From Punica granatum (Eukaryota; Streptophyta; Magnoliopsida; Myrtales; Lythraceae), in assembly GCF_007655135.1 (NCBI RefSeq), contig NC_045133.1, positions 1,488,001 to 1,552,000 of the forward strand: a stretch of DNA of 64,000 nt. The letters run 5' to 3'. Under the pieces are notes generated by a model, which saw only the letters and a list, made by a program, of their open reading frames with translations, was not told the DNA's origin and did not search any database. The translations under genes were made by a program, and so were the position numbers. Shown in pieces: positions 12,524 to 23,407 of the stretch; within the stretch, counting starts at the first letter, position 1; every line of letters starts with the position of its first letter.

Positions 12524-12943
12524 GGTCTGATAGAAGCTACGGGACGGCGTCGGATGTCGTTTGATTGCGAGAGAGCGGAATCAAGAGGCGATTTTGGGAG
12601 TCGATGGAAGAGTTATCTTCGGTCTTTGGCTCCTTCCGACCTTTATGCTCTCTCCTTCCCCCATCCCAATAACGTTCTCATCCTAAAGTTGCGTGCAGTC
12701 CAATCTGCAGCAGAGCTTCCATTTTCTGCTGCCATGCCATGCCATGCCATGCCATGTCGTGATCCTCTCTGCATATGAAAAAGACAAGAATATTCTCTTC
12801 GTCCTTCCGAGTTCCATCCAATGGGCCCTTCCACGGGCCGGGTTTGTCCCGGTCGTGGAGTACGAGGTTTCGGTGTGACCCAGGGTCCGATCCTCTTCCG
12901 GTGCAAAAGTCAGGTCTTTTATATGTTGTCATGTTGTTGTTTG

Positions 12944-13140
12944 GGTCGGATTGTGTTTTGTTTTATAGTTAAGTAGGATTGAGTTTTGATTTTAATTGGA
13001 TTGTAATGATTGTGTTGTCGAATTATGAGAAAAAATAATAAATAGCTGAGAGAAAATAATGATTGTGTTGTTGAATTGAAGATGAGTGGAGTTAAGTGAA
13101 GTAGAGTTAAAACTTAAAATCGGTTTGTGAAACCAAACAA
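12944..13140. mobile_element. TTTGG-ended MITE, copy A
   Basis: The left edge GTTGTTTGGGTCGGATTG faces the right edge GTTTGTGAAACCAAACAA, giving short inverted ends. The centre is rich in AGTT/GAATT, and the whole is about 200 bp and non-coding. Related copies lie at 20292-20562, 21451-21682 and 37921-38108. Confidence 0.5.
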
Positions 13141-13378
13141 GCTGTTCAAGATGCAGAGCAAACTTGTTCTTCTTTACACTGGTGGGAGGGTCTCTTGTTG
13201 ATTGATCGATCACGTCGAGAGTGTAATGTTGATTTTTAACTAATTTGCCTAATACAATCAGTCAGTTTTGTTTTTGGATGCAAGCCTCGATCAGGTTGTA
13301 AGCAGGTCCACATTTGATTGATTGACCGGACACTTCCGCCTTGCAGGGGTTATTACACTTAAAATGGCACAATTATAT

Positions 13379-13452
13379 GGACTCGATATTTGTCGAGGTG
13401 CTGCAGGAAACGAGCGGACTCGATATTGGTCGAGGTGCTGCAGGAAAGGAGC
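13379..13452. repeat. 37-bp tandem duplication
   Basis: Two units, 13379-13415 and 13416-13452, both start GGACTCGATATT and end GCTGCAGGAAA plus a short tail. They differ at about two positions, so the duplication looks recent. Confidence 0.85.
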
Positions 13453-13867
13453 TGCCGTTATCAGGGAATTCAAACATTTTTCGAGATCTCTGTTGGAATA
13501 AAAGTCCCTGAATTTGCAATGTCGACTGCTTCATCTCGGGAAGTCTCTGGAGAACGGGCTTCAGGTTCACCTGCTAAAAAGCCGGTAATGTGTTAGCAAA
13601 CGATTGAACTCTTGACGTTAAAGTTGATGTGCAAGAGACTTCTTTATGAGCAGACTAACAAAGACAAGTTCAGTCTCGAATCTCCTGATACGACATGAAG
13701 GGCCTGTAGCTGCACAGAGCAGCGCGAGAGTGAAGGGAGAGCGACCGATGGCTATATCAATGAGCCAGGGGCACTCTCGAGGTGCAATGGGGTAGTCGTT
13801 ATGCAACCACAATGGTAACATCAAAAGCTAGACGAGATCATCGACATATATAAAAAAAATAGGAGTT

Positions 13868-14170
13868 TTTACCTAAAATAACTTATGATTTGTCCGTTTT
13901 GTCAAATCTATCATATGTTTTTTTTGTCAAATCTATCACATGGTTTACTTTTTGCATCAAATCGATCCCGGTGTTATCTTTTCCGTTGACATCTAACGGT
14001 CGTGCTGACGTGGCACGTGGAGAGATAGTGGGCCACACTTGCCACGTAGGCGCCACGTTAGCACGGCCGTTAGATGTCGACGGAAAAGATAACGCCGGGA
14101 TAGATTTGACAAAAAAAAAGTATATGATAGATTTGACAAAACAGGCAAATCATGGGCCATTTTAGGTAAA
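13868..14170. mobile_element. Foldback MITE with long inverted arms
   Basis: The edges TTTACCTAAAAT and ATTTTAGGTAAA define a unit of about 303 bp whose two halves are reverse complements over nearly the full length. Shared blocks include TTTTGTCAAATCTATCATAT, GTTATCTTTTCCGT and CATCTAACGG. The left arm carries one extra internal copy of the TGTCAAATCTATC motif. It is non-coding. The long arms suggest a Mutator-like or other foldback non-autonomous element, but the superfamily is not established. Confidence 0.8.
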
Positions 14171-14171
14171 T

Positions 14172-17100
14172 ATCCTAAAAAATATAGAACCCAGTTGTTC
14201 CTAGAAGAAGGCAGGCTCTACCATAGCAATGCAAAGGAATTGAAAGACGATTTTTTCCAAAATACAAACTCATGTTTAAGATATTACTAGGTGTATAGCC
14301 TGCGCTTTGAACGAGTTTGAGGAGTAATTCAATATTTTTGATTTCTTATTTGTTTCTTGGAAATGACTTTTAATTATTTGCGAATTGAAAAAAAAATCAT
14401 TTTTCAAAAGCAATACATGAATTTCTCACGATAGACAATAGGATCATGATGAATATCTAAAAATGAAATTAAATTTTATGAACAGTTGAAAATACGACCA
14501 AGATTTAAAAAAAAAAACAAAGAAAAGTGCCGTCATGCTCCCCCACATTGCTTTTCGATATATATATATATATATTTGTTCATTAGCTTATTATCTTTCT
14601 AATATTAATCAAAGAATTATTTCGTTTAATCCAACAGCTCTGTTTTATGCACATGGGTCGTCTTTCGTTTAGTACTAGGTTGTGAGGCCAGCGCGTTGCC
14701 GCGAGTCAAAAATTACATTCACCAATTAGTCTAAAATTATAAAGTCAAAACAATTAAATTTTGATTATTATCATTTACCAAAAAGAAATTTTGATTTTTA
14801 TCTCTCAAAAAAAGCATTGATTTTGAGTTGCATAATCGTCTAATTTAAAAAGTTAACATTATTAAATACGACGTTATTTGATTATTTATTATTTAATGCT
14901 CACTCTAAAGTGACTAGATTAGTTTTGGACGCCATCACATGGAAATAATTAAATGGGGGCCAAACGCGCTGCGCTCTTATACCGTATGAGATTTTGAGAT
15001 ATTATAACCATCTAATCTAAAAGATTAACCTTATTAAATATGTTTTGGTTTAATTATTTATTATTTAACAAAGACTAAAATCAAATTAACTTTAAAAAAC
15101 ATAAATGGTAGGTGTATTTTAATATTATTTCAGTATTGGATACGAATGATTTTTCTTTTTTATAAGAGAATTACATCTCATTGTAATGATTTGAAGAGAT
15201 GCTTGATAGATGATATATTATCTCAATATAAATGGGTACGTTGGCTAGATGGAAGGGAAAAAAAAGGGACTTTCAACTATGGTGTAATGTGTGTGTGTAT
15301 ATATATATATATATATAATGTAGTACATTAAAACAATTATTATTGAGTTTTTCACAATATAAATAGCACATGCTCGGTTTCGAAATTAATTGTTAGGAAT
15401 ATGAGTTTGGAAATGGTGGAGAAAAACATATGATGATTGTATTTAAATGTATTGGAATGGACTAGAAGGATAAAATTGAAAGATTATATAAGTTGGTAGA
15501 AGTTTTTAGAGGGATAAAATTGAAAGACTTCATATTAGAAATTTAGAATGAATTAGAAGGATAAAATTGAAAAATTATATAAGTTGGTAGGGATTTTTAG
15601 AGAGATAAAATTAAAGACTACATAAGTTTGCGGTAGTTTTTTATTTTGAAGATATAAAAAGTTTGAGATTTTTTTTTTTTAAAAGAACCTTGTGGCCAGG
15701 CAAGGATCGAAGTTCGGCCTTGGCTATGGGAGTGGGCTGTCCTTCTAGAGGAGCAGATCTTCCCATGAGTGATAACAGCTCGCCCAAGAAAAAAAAAACA
15801 TAAACGGAATTATTTTGTAAAAAAAAATGCTAAAAAATGTATGCTTGACACATGACCCACCTAAACAGCTGTTTTAGTATATTAGTATGATGCTTAACTA
15901 GCAAGTTACACCCGAGTTGAGCAGCATTTAATTATTATCGACGAGTTATTTTCATATATATCTTATATATCACGCAACTTGTTGCTTAAAATTTGAAAAT
16001 ATCAGTTAGTTATATTAAAAGAATATTAAATTCATTATATTGATTAGCCCTATTGAAATAAAATTTTGGAGAGCTTTGTTTAACATGATGCCTGTAGGGG
16101 AGAAAGAGAAAATGGGGAATATGAAAAGAGTTTTACTATAGTCACACTAGACAATTTCGGTGTATACCAACAAAACATTAGAAACAAAAAGCAGGGAAAA
16201 CTCATTATAGTTTGTGGATTATCAATTTGAAGGCATATATAATAATGATTTAAGTTGATTTAATCCTAAGTGCAAGTAAGTGAAGAGTGGAATAATGAGG
16301 AGTTGAGGATTTAAAATTTTAGATTATGTGGCGATTAATGGAGAATAGTTTCGCTATTATATATTATAGAACTTAAAATATATTGAAAAACAAGGTTAGT
16401 TATAATGTAGAGCTTTAATTTTTTTAGATTATTTAATTTTTATGTAGAGTTGATTTTAATTTAATATATTTTGGAAATTTTTTAATTAAATAATAAAAGT
16501 AACTACTTGCATGAGCAACAAAATATCAATTTCAACCAATTGAAAGAATCAACACATTTGGAGCTGAGTTTTTAAAAATTACGTGGCATTATACGTAAAG
16601 TCTTATATTTGGTCGTATTACATATTGTATATAATATATAGATATATTTTAGAGTCGATATCATGACATTTTTTAGTGGCTAATATTCTTTTTTTTTTTC
16701 ATTTAACAACAGCACATGCATAAAAAGATGGATGAAATTAACAAAAACAAAGCTAACTGATAGATAATTGTTAGTTATTATGAGAAAGTTATGTCAAAGA
16801 GAAATCAAAATAGAGAAAATCGTGTTGAGATATGAAAGAAAATATATCAATCAAGAATTTTGTTTTTGGTCAATGCCCTTAGCATAACGATAAATTTAAT
16901 ATACATAACTTATCATGATGAATGGGTGTAATAATTAATTTAACGTTAAAGAAATACTCATTTTAAATTGATAAAAATGATAAATATAGTGTTTTTTTTC
17001 TTAATAATCCATGAAAGTGATTTTTTTCCAAAAGCATGTAAGTTTATTTTTAGAAAAAAAAAGTGATGAATTCTAGCTGTCATTTTAGAATCCATTCATG

Positions 17101-17990
17101 ATATCTTACCCATTAACATTAGGGCGGCAATATATAATTTAGAAAAATCCATATATATATATATATATATATTAAGGAAATGGTTTCCGTTATATTTTTT
17201 TGCTTGTTGTCTTAGGAAATTAATTATTGTATATATATTTTCACATACTTCATTTGTTTTTATTTCAAATTATTTTTCGTTCTACTAATCTTTTTATTCT
17301 CATTTTAGTGGTTCTTTTTTTTTTTTGGTGGAGGGTTCTATGTTTTTGCATCAAAAGACAAAAGACCACCTCCCCTAACCAAAAACATTTCAGTGCTTAA
17401 CTAGTTTAATGGAAAATTACGAAAAAATATTAATGGATGAAACAAACAAATGAATAACTGAAAAATCTAGAGAGAATTAAACAAAAAAAAAGAGAGTTGA
17501 AGAAGGAGGGGAATGTCGTATATTTCACGTGAGGAGAGATTTCCACTTATCTAATTTTCTCTAACTTTTCTAATTTTCCGTGTATAAATTTAAAAATATT
17601 AACTTTTCAAATGGTTATTTAAAATTTTTAGGGATTATTTTTATAATAATTAAATAGAATGGAGCTTCATTGTGGGTGAAGCCATGTAATAGAGAATTAA
17701 ATGCTTGACACATGACACTATCTTATTAATCCTAGAGTTGACACGTAGCATTATCTTGTTGAACATGCTTTGTCATTTCACTACTATATATAGATCTGGT
17801 GGGTTCTTTTCTAAGAGCATTGTGAGTCTCTGCCCCTTGCATTTGATAGTAATGAAAATTTCCCAGCTAGTTCTTAGTTATTTTGAGATGTATTTCTATT
17901 AGTTACAATAATATGGCTCATAACAAGGATTTTTGTGTTGTCTGATTTATATATATATATATATATATATTCTCTTTTTTAAAGGAGGGC
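14172..17990. other. Gene-poor AT-rich region
   Basis: No gene is supported. It holds (TA)n tracts (14557-14576, 15298-15319, 17153-17170, 17950-17971) and an 82-bp direct repeat at 15452-15623. At 15685-15795 is a GC-richer patch ending in a poly-A run, possibly a decayed retroposon tail. Confidence 0.55.
15452..15623. repeat. Direct repeat of about 82 bp, two copies
   Basis: Unit 1 at 15452-15533 and unit 2 at 15543-15623 share AGAAGGATAAAATTGAAA and TTATATAAGTTGGTAG in the same order. They are similar along their whole length, with scattered substitutions. They are AT-rich and non-coding. Confidence 0.75.
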
Positions 17991-17998
17991 AAAGTGAA

Positions 17999-18531
17999 AG
18001 GGTTAATTATTTAAAATAATACAAACTTTTCACATTTTATCAATTCTAGTATTAACTTTTTTCTTGACCTAAAGTTACATAAACTATCAATTTGATATCA
18101 ATATTAGTATGCGTCAACTTTTTTTGTTAATTTAAACGGGAATTGTTGGCCACCACCCTCGATAGGGGTAGCCGGCGACCTCAGTAGTCGCTGACGACTC
18201 TACAGGGGCAACGTTAGCCTCCGGTGAGTCCCTTATTGTCCGAATTTGAAAAAAAAAAAGTATATTCGAGAAAGGAAGGTAGAGAGATCGGTGGCGAGAG
18301 ACTCATTAACGGCCACCACCCTACAATCGAGGTTGGCGGCGACATATGTCATCACAGGCGATGTCGATTGAGGGGCGGTGACTACCGCTAAGTCCTCACC
18401 GATTAACAAAGATGATGTTGTACTGATATTGATATCAATTTGATATTTTGTGCAATTTTAGCTTAAGAAAAAAAATCGTATTAGAATTGATAAAATGTTA
18501 AAAGTTTATGCATTTCTAAGTAATTAATCAC
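17999..18531. mobile_element. Foldback element with GC-rich loop
   Basis: The left arm (GGTTAATTAT..., CACATTTTATCAATTCT, ATCAATTTGATATCAATAT) recurs as reverse complement in the right arm (ATATTGATATCAATTTGAT..., AGAATTGATAAAATG, TAATTAATCAC). Each arm is about 130 bp. The loop (about 18140-18400) is distinctly GC-rich and repeats short GGCGGCGA / CCACCACC-like words. There is no long ORF. It is a non-autonomous DNA transposon of unknown family. Confidence 0.75.
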
Positions 18532-18534
18532 AAT

Positions 18535-19325
18535 ATGAAAATGCTGAGGCTTATGACTTCAAACGGGGGAGCCAATATATTAAGCTTATCATTACATTAT
18601 TATTCTTCTAATTATAGTTATTGTCCTTTTTTAAATTTATATATGTTCAATTGTTTTAATAAGCAAGGCTAGACTTTTCGGCATATCAAAAGATTAAATT
18701 ATACCATAATTAAACTACACGTCTGATCAATTCGATTTACATTAATTTAGTTATGCTTATTTGTCAAATATTGTTATGAACAGAGTCCAAAGATCGCACT
18801 TTCAGGTTTCTCCATTAATGTCAATCAGCTTCTTACTTTATTAACAACAACAACAACAACAAATATCGCAGTTGATCACTCCGTCAACATAAAATTTAAA
18901 AAGAAACGGAAAAAAAGAGGCAATGCAACTAAAGTTTGACTTTCGATAGGGCTTGCATCACTCACCGCGTAAGTAAAATCGCAATGGTGACGATGAGAAT
19001 TAGTCATCTTCATCGTCACTTTATACTTTAAAGTATTGCTAATCGATCGATGCAATTAAGTATATCTACATAATAGACGAGTCATCGTTAAGTTGTACTA
19101 TTTCTTTTTTCTATTTTTAATTTTTTAGTGTTCAACATTCATGACAATTCATGATTAATTCAATTTGATTTATTAACCAGTTTTCTAATCTTAATAATGT
19201 GATGCATCTCCATATATACACACACACACACACACATGGATGATATTAATACGCATATGCTATGTTATTTTGCACATAACAGATAATACTATTCCAATCA
19301 TGTCAACCACTTTTAAATTGTTAAT
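18535..19325. other. Intergenic, AT-rich
   Basis: No gene. It contains an (AAC)n run near 18844-18861 and a (CA)n run near 19216-19236. Confidence 0.5.
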
Positions 19326-19330
19326 CTCCC

Positions 19331-19757
19331 ACACAACAACAAAATAATTTATTAGCAACTAATTAATCAATTTTAATTGCTAAAAAGTCATTTTTAACAA
19401 CTAAAATATTTTTCAATCATACATATATTTAGTTGTCATGCTATTTAGCTATTGAGTTTATGGCAATTAATATGCAACTAAGTTTTTATGGTTGTTATAG
19501 GCTATAGCAATTATATTTTACTTCTTAGTAAAGTGAAAAATGTAGTTGTTAAATAATTCATTTAGCAAGCAATAAACTTTTTAGCAACTACAATTTTCAG
19601 TTATTAAAAAATAAAATATAGTTGCTAAAGTTTATACCAATTAAAATAATTTGATTGCATTTAAGTTGTAACAATTCAGTAGCTAAAGAAGTTGACAACT
19701 AATATATGTATAGTTTAAATTGATCAATTAGTTGCTAATAAACTACTTTATTGTAGG
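19331..19757. mobile_element. AT-rich inverted-repeat element
   Basis: The left edge (ACAACAACAAAATAATTTAT, then TAGCAACTAATTAATCAATT) matches the reverse complement of the right edge (ATTGATCAATTAGTTGCTAA, then TAAACTACTTTATTGTAG). The word TTAGCAACTA or its complement recurs through the interior in both orientations. The unit is about 430 bp and non-coding. It resembles common plant MITEs with GCAAC-type subterminal repeats. Confidence 0.7.
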
Positions 19758-20291
19758 GGCACTAGCTAGAAACTGACTTTAAATATGTGACAAGGGACAT
19801 TCATTATTAATATATTAATTTTTTTTCCCGTAAAAGTAATTTCCACGAGTAATATGTTTGGTCAAGTTTAATTCTATAAAAGTATATTAAATCTCTTCAA
19901 TCTTCGAATAAGGGGATAAATCTGCGCTTTACATGATACACACACACACACACACACACACATATTGCATGATCTATACGTGCTGCTAATCGTTTCAAAA
20001 CGGGAGAACTAACTGCATGCTAATTGGACCTCTTTTTTTTTTTTGGGTAAATGCTAGCTGGACCATTTTGAATTTGGATGATTACCCAATTAATTACTTT
20101 AACGATCATCTATTTAGATTTTATACCGGAAAAAGTAAAAATGAAAAAAGGATCAGGAAAGCAATTAATTTGTTGACAAGGGCATTAAAGGTCACAATTT
20201 TCAATTCTAGGTCTTGATCAGAATCCTTGACCTAAACTCCATAAATAAACTAAACTTGACTTATAAAATATGCGAAATTGTCGAGTCCAAC

Positions 20292-20562
20292 TCCGTTTGG
20301 TTTTGCAACCAAATTTTAAAATTTTAACTCTAACTTTAACTTTACTCACTACACAACAAAAATTATTTCTTCAAAGTAAAAAAGGTGGGCTCCATATATA
20401 AATTCACATACAACTCTATCATACTCAATTCAATTTTTAATATTAAATTCTTTCAACTATTCATTATTTTTTCACACTTTTCCTTATAATTCAACACACA
20501 ATCATTACAAACCAATAAAAATCAAAATTCAACTCAACTCAACTCTAAAACCAAACACACTA
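20292..20562. mobile_element. TTTGG-ended MITE, copy B
   Basis: The ends CCGTTTGGTTTTGCAACC and CTAAAACCAAACACAC are inverted. Short repeated AACTTTAACTTTA and AACTCAACTCAACTC runs lie just inside. It shares the AAAGGTGGGCTCCATATATA-type internal block with copy D. Confidence 0.6.
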
Positions 20563-20574
20563 TAAGAATCTTTA

Positions 20575-20609
<35 letters not shown>

Positions 20610-20748
20610 TCCGATAGGAATCTTTAATATATATTTTAAGTATCCAATCGAATGCAACAGGGATACGCAAAACACACACATATATGCCAAAAATTAATAA
20701 ATTTTTCTCACATCTTGTAAGATTGCTGAATCTCAAAATTACAAAGCT

Positions 20749-21176
20749 TAGGGTCCATTTACTTTTTAAAAATTGATTTTCACTTTTTATCTCTATTTTT
20801 CTTCTTCTTTTTCAAGTTTATTTCTCTATAAAAGATTATAAGAATATGCTTACTAATGTTAAATTAGAAAATTTTCTAATATGAGAATAAGTGGAGTAAT
20901 CACTGTAAAAGATGACATAAAATAAATTTATAAATATAATAGTCAATAAAAAAGGAAAGCTATTAATATGAATATAAAAATGGAAATAATTAATAGATGA
21001 AAAACTGGAGAACTAAAAAAAGAGCTTCTCTAATTTATATACAATTTAGAATAATGGAGAAGAGAATTTTCTTTGAAAAATTAATTCCATTCAATATAAG
21101 TAAACGTATTCTTTGCAGTTTTCTTATTTTTAATTTTTTTTGAAATTAAAGAGTTCTCCAGAAGTAAATATGCCCT
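20749..21176. mobile_element. Putative MITE, AGGG...ATTTACTT ends
   Basis: The left edge AGGGTCCATTTACTTTT pairs with the right edge, whose reverse complement is AGGGCATATTTACTTCTG. The inside is AT-rich and non-coding. The inverted ends are short and imperfect, so this call is tentative. Confidence 0.4.
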
Positions 21177-21450
21177 TAATTTTTTGGTGTACACCTAGTA
21201 TTCAAAACCTCAATGGGCGCCGACTAATCCAATTCAAAACGAGTGGGCTAACAAAGGTAAAACTCTTCCAATGAGATTCTTCGAGATTTTGTTTAAGGGA
21301 AATCAACGTTGAATCGCTTGGAACAAATGTTGTTTTACTTTATTATGATCTTCAAGAAGCATTTACTTAGCTCATAAAAAATGATTACAGAAAGCAAATT
21401 AATATGGTGAGATTTTATTCAGTTTGCTAATTCAGAGCAAGAAATTAAAG

Positions 21451-21682
21451 GCTTGTTTGGGTTGTGAGTGTGATTTTAAAATCACAATTCTAAGATAATT
21501 CTACCCATAACAAAACAAAATAACTCATACAAAGTCAAAGAGTGGGTTCCATTTATACTACTCTTTTTCAACAACAAAACAAAATAACTCATACAAAGTC
21601 AAAGGGTGGATCCCATTTATACTAGTTTTTTTCAAAATCAAAATCTGATTTTAAAATCTTACTTTAAAATCAAACGCAACAT
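21451..21682. mobile_element. TTTGG-type MITE, copy D, with internal duplication
   Basis: The edges are CTTGTTTGGGTTGTGAG and AAATCAAACGCAAC. Inside, a unit of about 65 bp (AACAAAACAAAATAACTC ... GTGGGTTCCATTTATACTA) is repeated head to tail at 21510-21574 and 21575-21633. The GGGTTCCATTTATA block matches copy B. Confidence 0.55.
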
Positions 21683-21689
21683 AAAACTA

Positions 21690-21876
21690 GAAACAAGATT
21701 AATTAGAAAGTTGACCTTATTTCAGGATCTTGTGAAACCTAATTTTATCACGAATGGCAATCGGAATATCTGACAAAACATGCGAAGGATTTGTGAAAAT
21801 TTTATCCGAAAATCAACCAAATTACTGTGCATACGATATGTATGCCGATCATTTAATCAATCAAGTGATCTGTTGT

Positions 21877-21910
<34 letters not shown>

Positions 21911-23330
21911 TCTCTTCAGTGAAATATTTTATTCAAATTTTGTTTGAGGTTCATGAATTTAATAGAAAATAAGAGAAAAGAAATAAAATATGATGGAAAA
22001 TTCTATTGATGAAACCCAAATACATAATGTTTTGCTTGTAGATCGAGAGTGAAGTTATTGCGCTAAATTCCTTTATCACTTTTTTTTTTAAATTTTTTCC
22101 GGCGGGATATTGTTCAAAGTTTCTTTAGAGGGAGGAGGCATTGATCCAGGAAGCTGGATCGACCACTTTTCAAGGTTCAAACAATCTGACTGGCTGGTCA
22201 GAAAATCTACTCCGTCCATCAATTTCAATCTCAATTTCAGCCATTTCCGGCTAATTATGGAAATTTGAATATAAACTATTCCATTTTCCCAAGATTGCAA
22301 ATTAGTCTCCCAATATGTTACTGCACAAACCCAAACAATGAAACCAAGCAAAAAAAGTCAAACTTTTCGCTTAATATTACGCCACATGTTTTAGGTTTGT
22401 CGTGTCGAGAACGAGTATGTCTAGGTTTTTCAAGAACTGATAAAATTAAACCCAAAACTAGCTTAGCTATATCATATGAATCAGATAAATCTTTATCTTT
22501 ACAATACATACAATGTGCAATATTATGGAATATAATATTAAATTAATTTAAAAGAAAGGGGATATTCCTCAAAATTAAAAAGAAAGGGGATATTGTCAGT
22601 CGAGTGAACTAAGGTCGAGTTCATTAGTATTCGGTTCAAGAAACTCGTGAGCCTAATCAAATTTTATGACTTTACACCTATATTTATATATGTGTGTGTG
22701 TGGCCTTACGCCTACTATACAACTATTTGTGTTTTTTTTTTCCCGAGTCCAAATGAGATCAAGCTCATATGAGCTTGAGTTTATCTGGGTCTATATGAAC
22801 TCGAGCCTGAGGCTAGTTGAGCCAGAGCTCTTTTGCTTCACTGACTCTAGCCTTGTCGAGCTTTGAGCTTGCGCCTCCAATTTGCATAACGAATTAAGCT
22901 CGAGCCTCCAATTTGCATTACGAACTAAGCTCGAGCTCATTTGAGCTCAAGCTTGGATGTTCATGCTCAACCGGTCTCGAGCTCAAGAGAAAATGAATAT
23001 CGAGCTGAATCGAGCCTTCCAGATTCAAAGTTGGTTCGACTCGTTCACACGCCCTATCGTTTTAGATTAGGTGGGGTCCGTCCGACCATTGGTTCTCTCC
23101 TCAAAGACTCAACCAATCTTATCATATATAGTTTTTTACAATTTAGCTGACATCCCAAACTTACATTGCTATCCCCCAGCGTTGAAGTTGAATTAATCTT
23201 CCAACTTGTTATTATTATAATCATATTAATATTTATTAAATAAGATATAAACAAGAGAAAACTTGCAATTAGGTTGGAATGACTTGAAGATTAGAAAAAG
23301 GTTTATTTTGGTCAAATAGTTCAGCTCTTC
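21690..23330. other. WRKY upstream region, with GAGCTC-rich patch
   Basis: No gene is seen. A (CT)n tract lies near 21879-21902. From about 22740 to 23060 the sequence is dominated by GAGCTC/CTCGAG words, with a tandem pair of CCTCCAATTTGCAT... units near 22874-22935. The last 100 bp are the core promoter of the WRKY gene. Confidence 0.5.
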
Positions 23331-23339
23331 TCTATAAAG
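23310..23339 (+). promoter_or_regulatory. W-box and TATA box of the WRKY gene
   Basis: GGTCAA at 23310-23315 is a W-box (TTGACC) on the minus strand. TATAAAG follows at 23333-23339, about 70 bp before the ATG. This arrangement is compatible with WRKY auto- or cross-regulation, which is an inference from one motif. Confidence 0.5.
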
Positions 23340-23407
23340 GAGAGGGACGACCCGCATAGCTGAGTCCGTACAATAGCCAAGGAGAAATTAATCAGAAAGA
23401 AAACTTA

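Larger units (their letters stand above)
12540..13860. other. ALDH12A1 upstream region and repeats
   Basis: There is no gene. The 5' leader and promoter of ALDH12A1 occupy the left end. Further right are a CCATG-unit microsatellite (about 12731-12757), a MITE copy at 12944-13140 and a 37-bp tandem duplication at 13379-13452. Open frames on both strands are short and share no family features. Confidence 0.55.

Noticed and set aside
12643..12972. ORFs around the CCATG microsatellite
   Set aside because: They are short overlapping frames on both strands around a simple repeat, upstream of ALDH12A1, with no family resemblance.
13868..19757. CRISPR-like or other repeat array
   Set aside because: The repeats are inverted arms of plant MITEs, not regularly spaced direct repeats, and the DNA is clearly plant nuclear.
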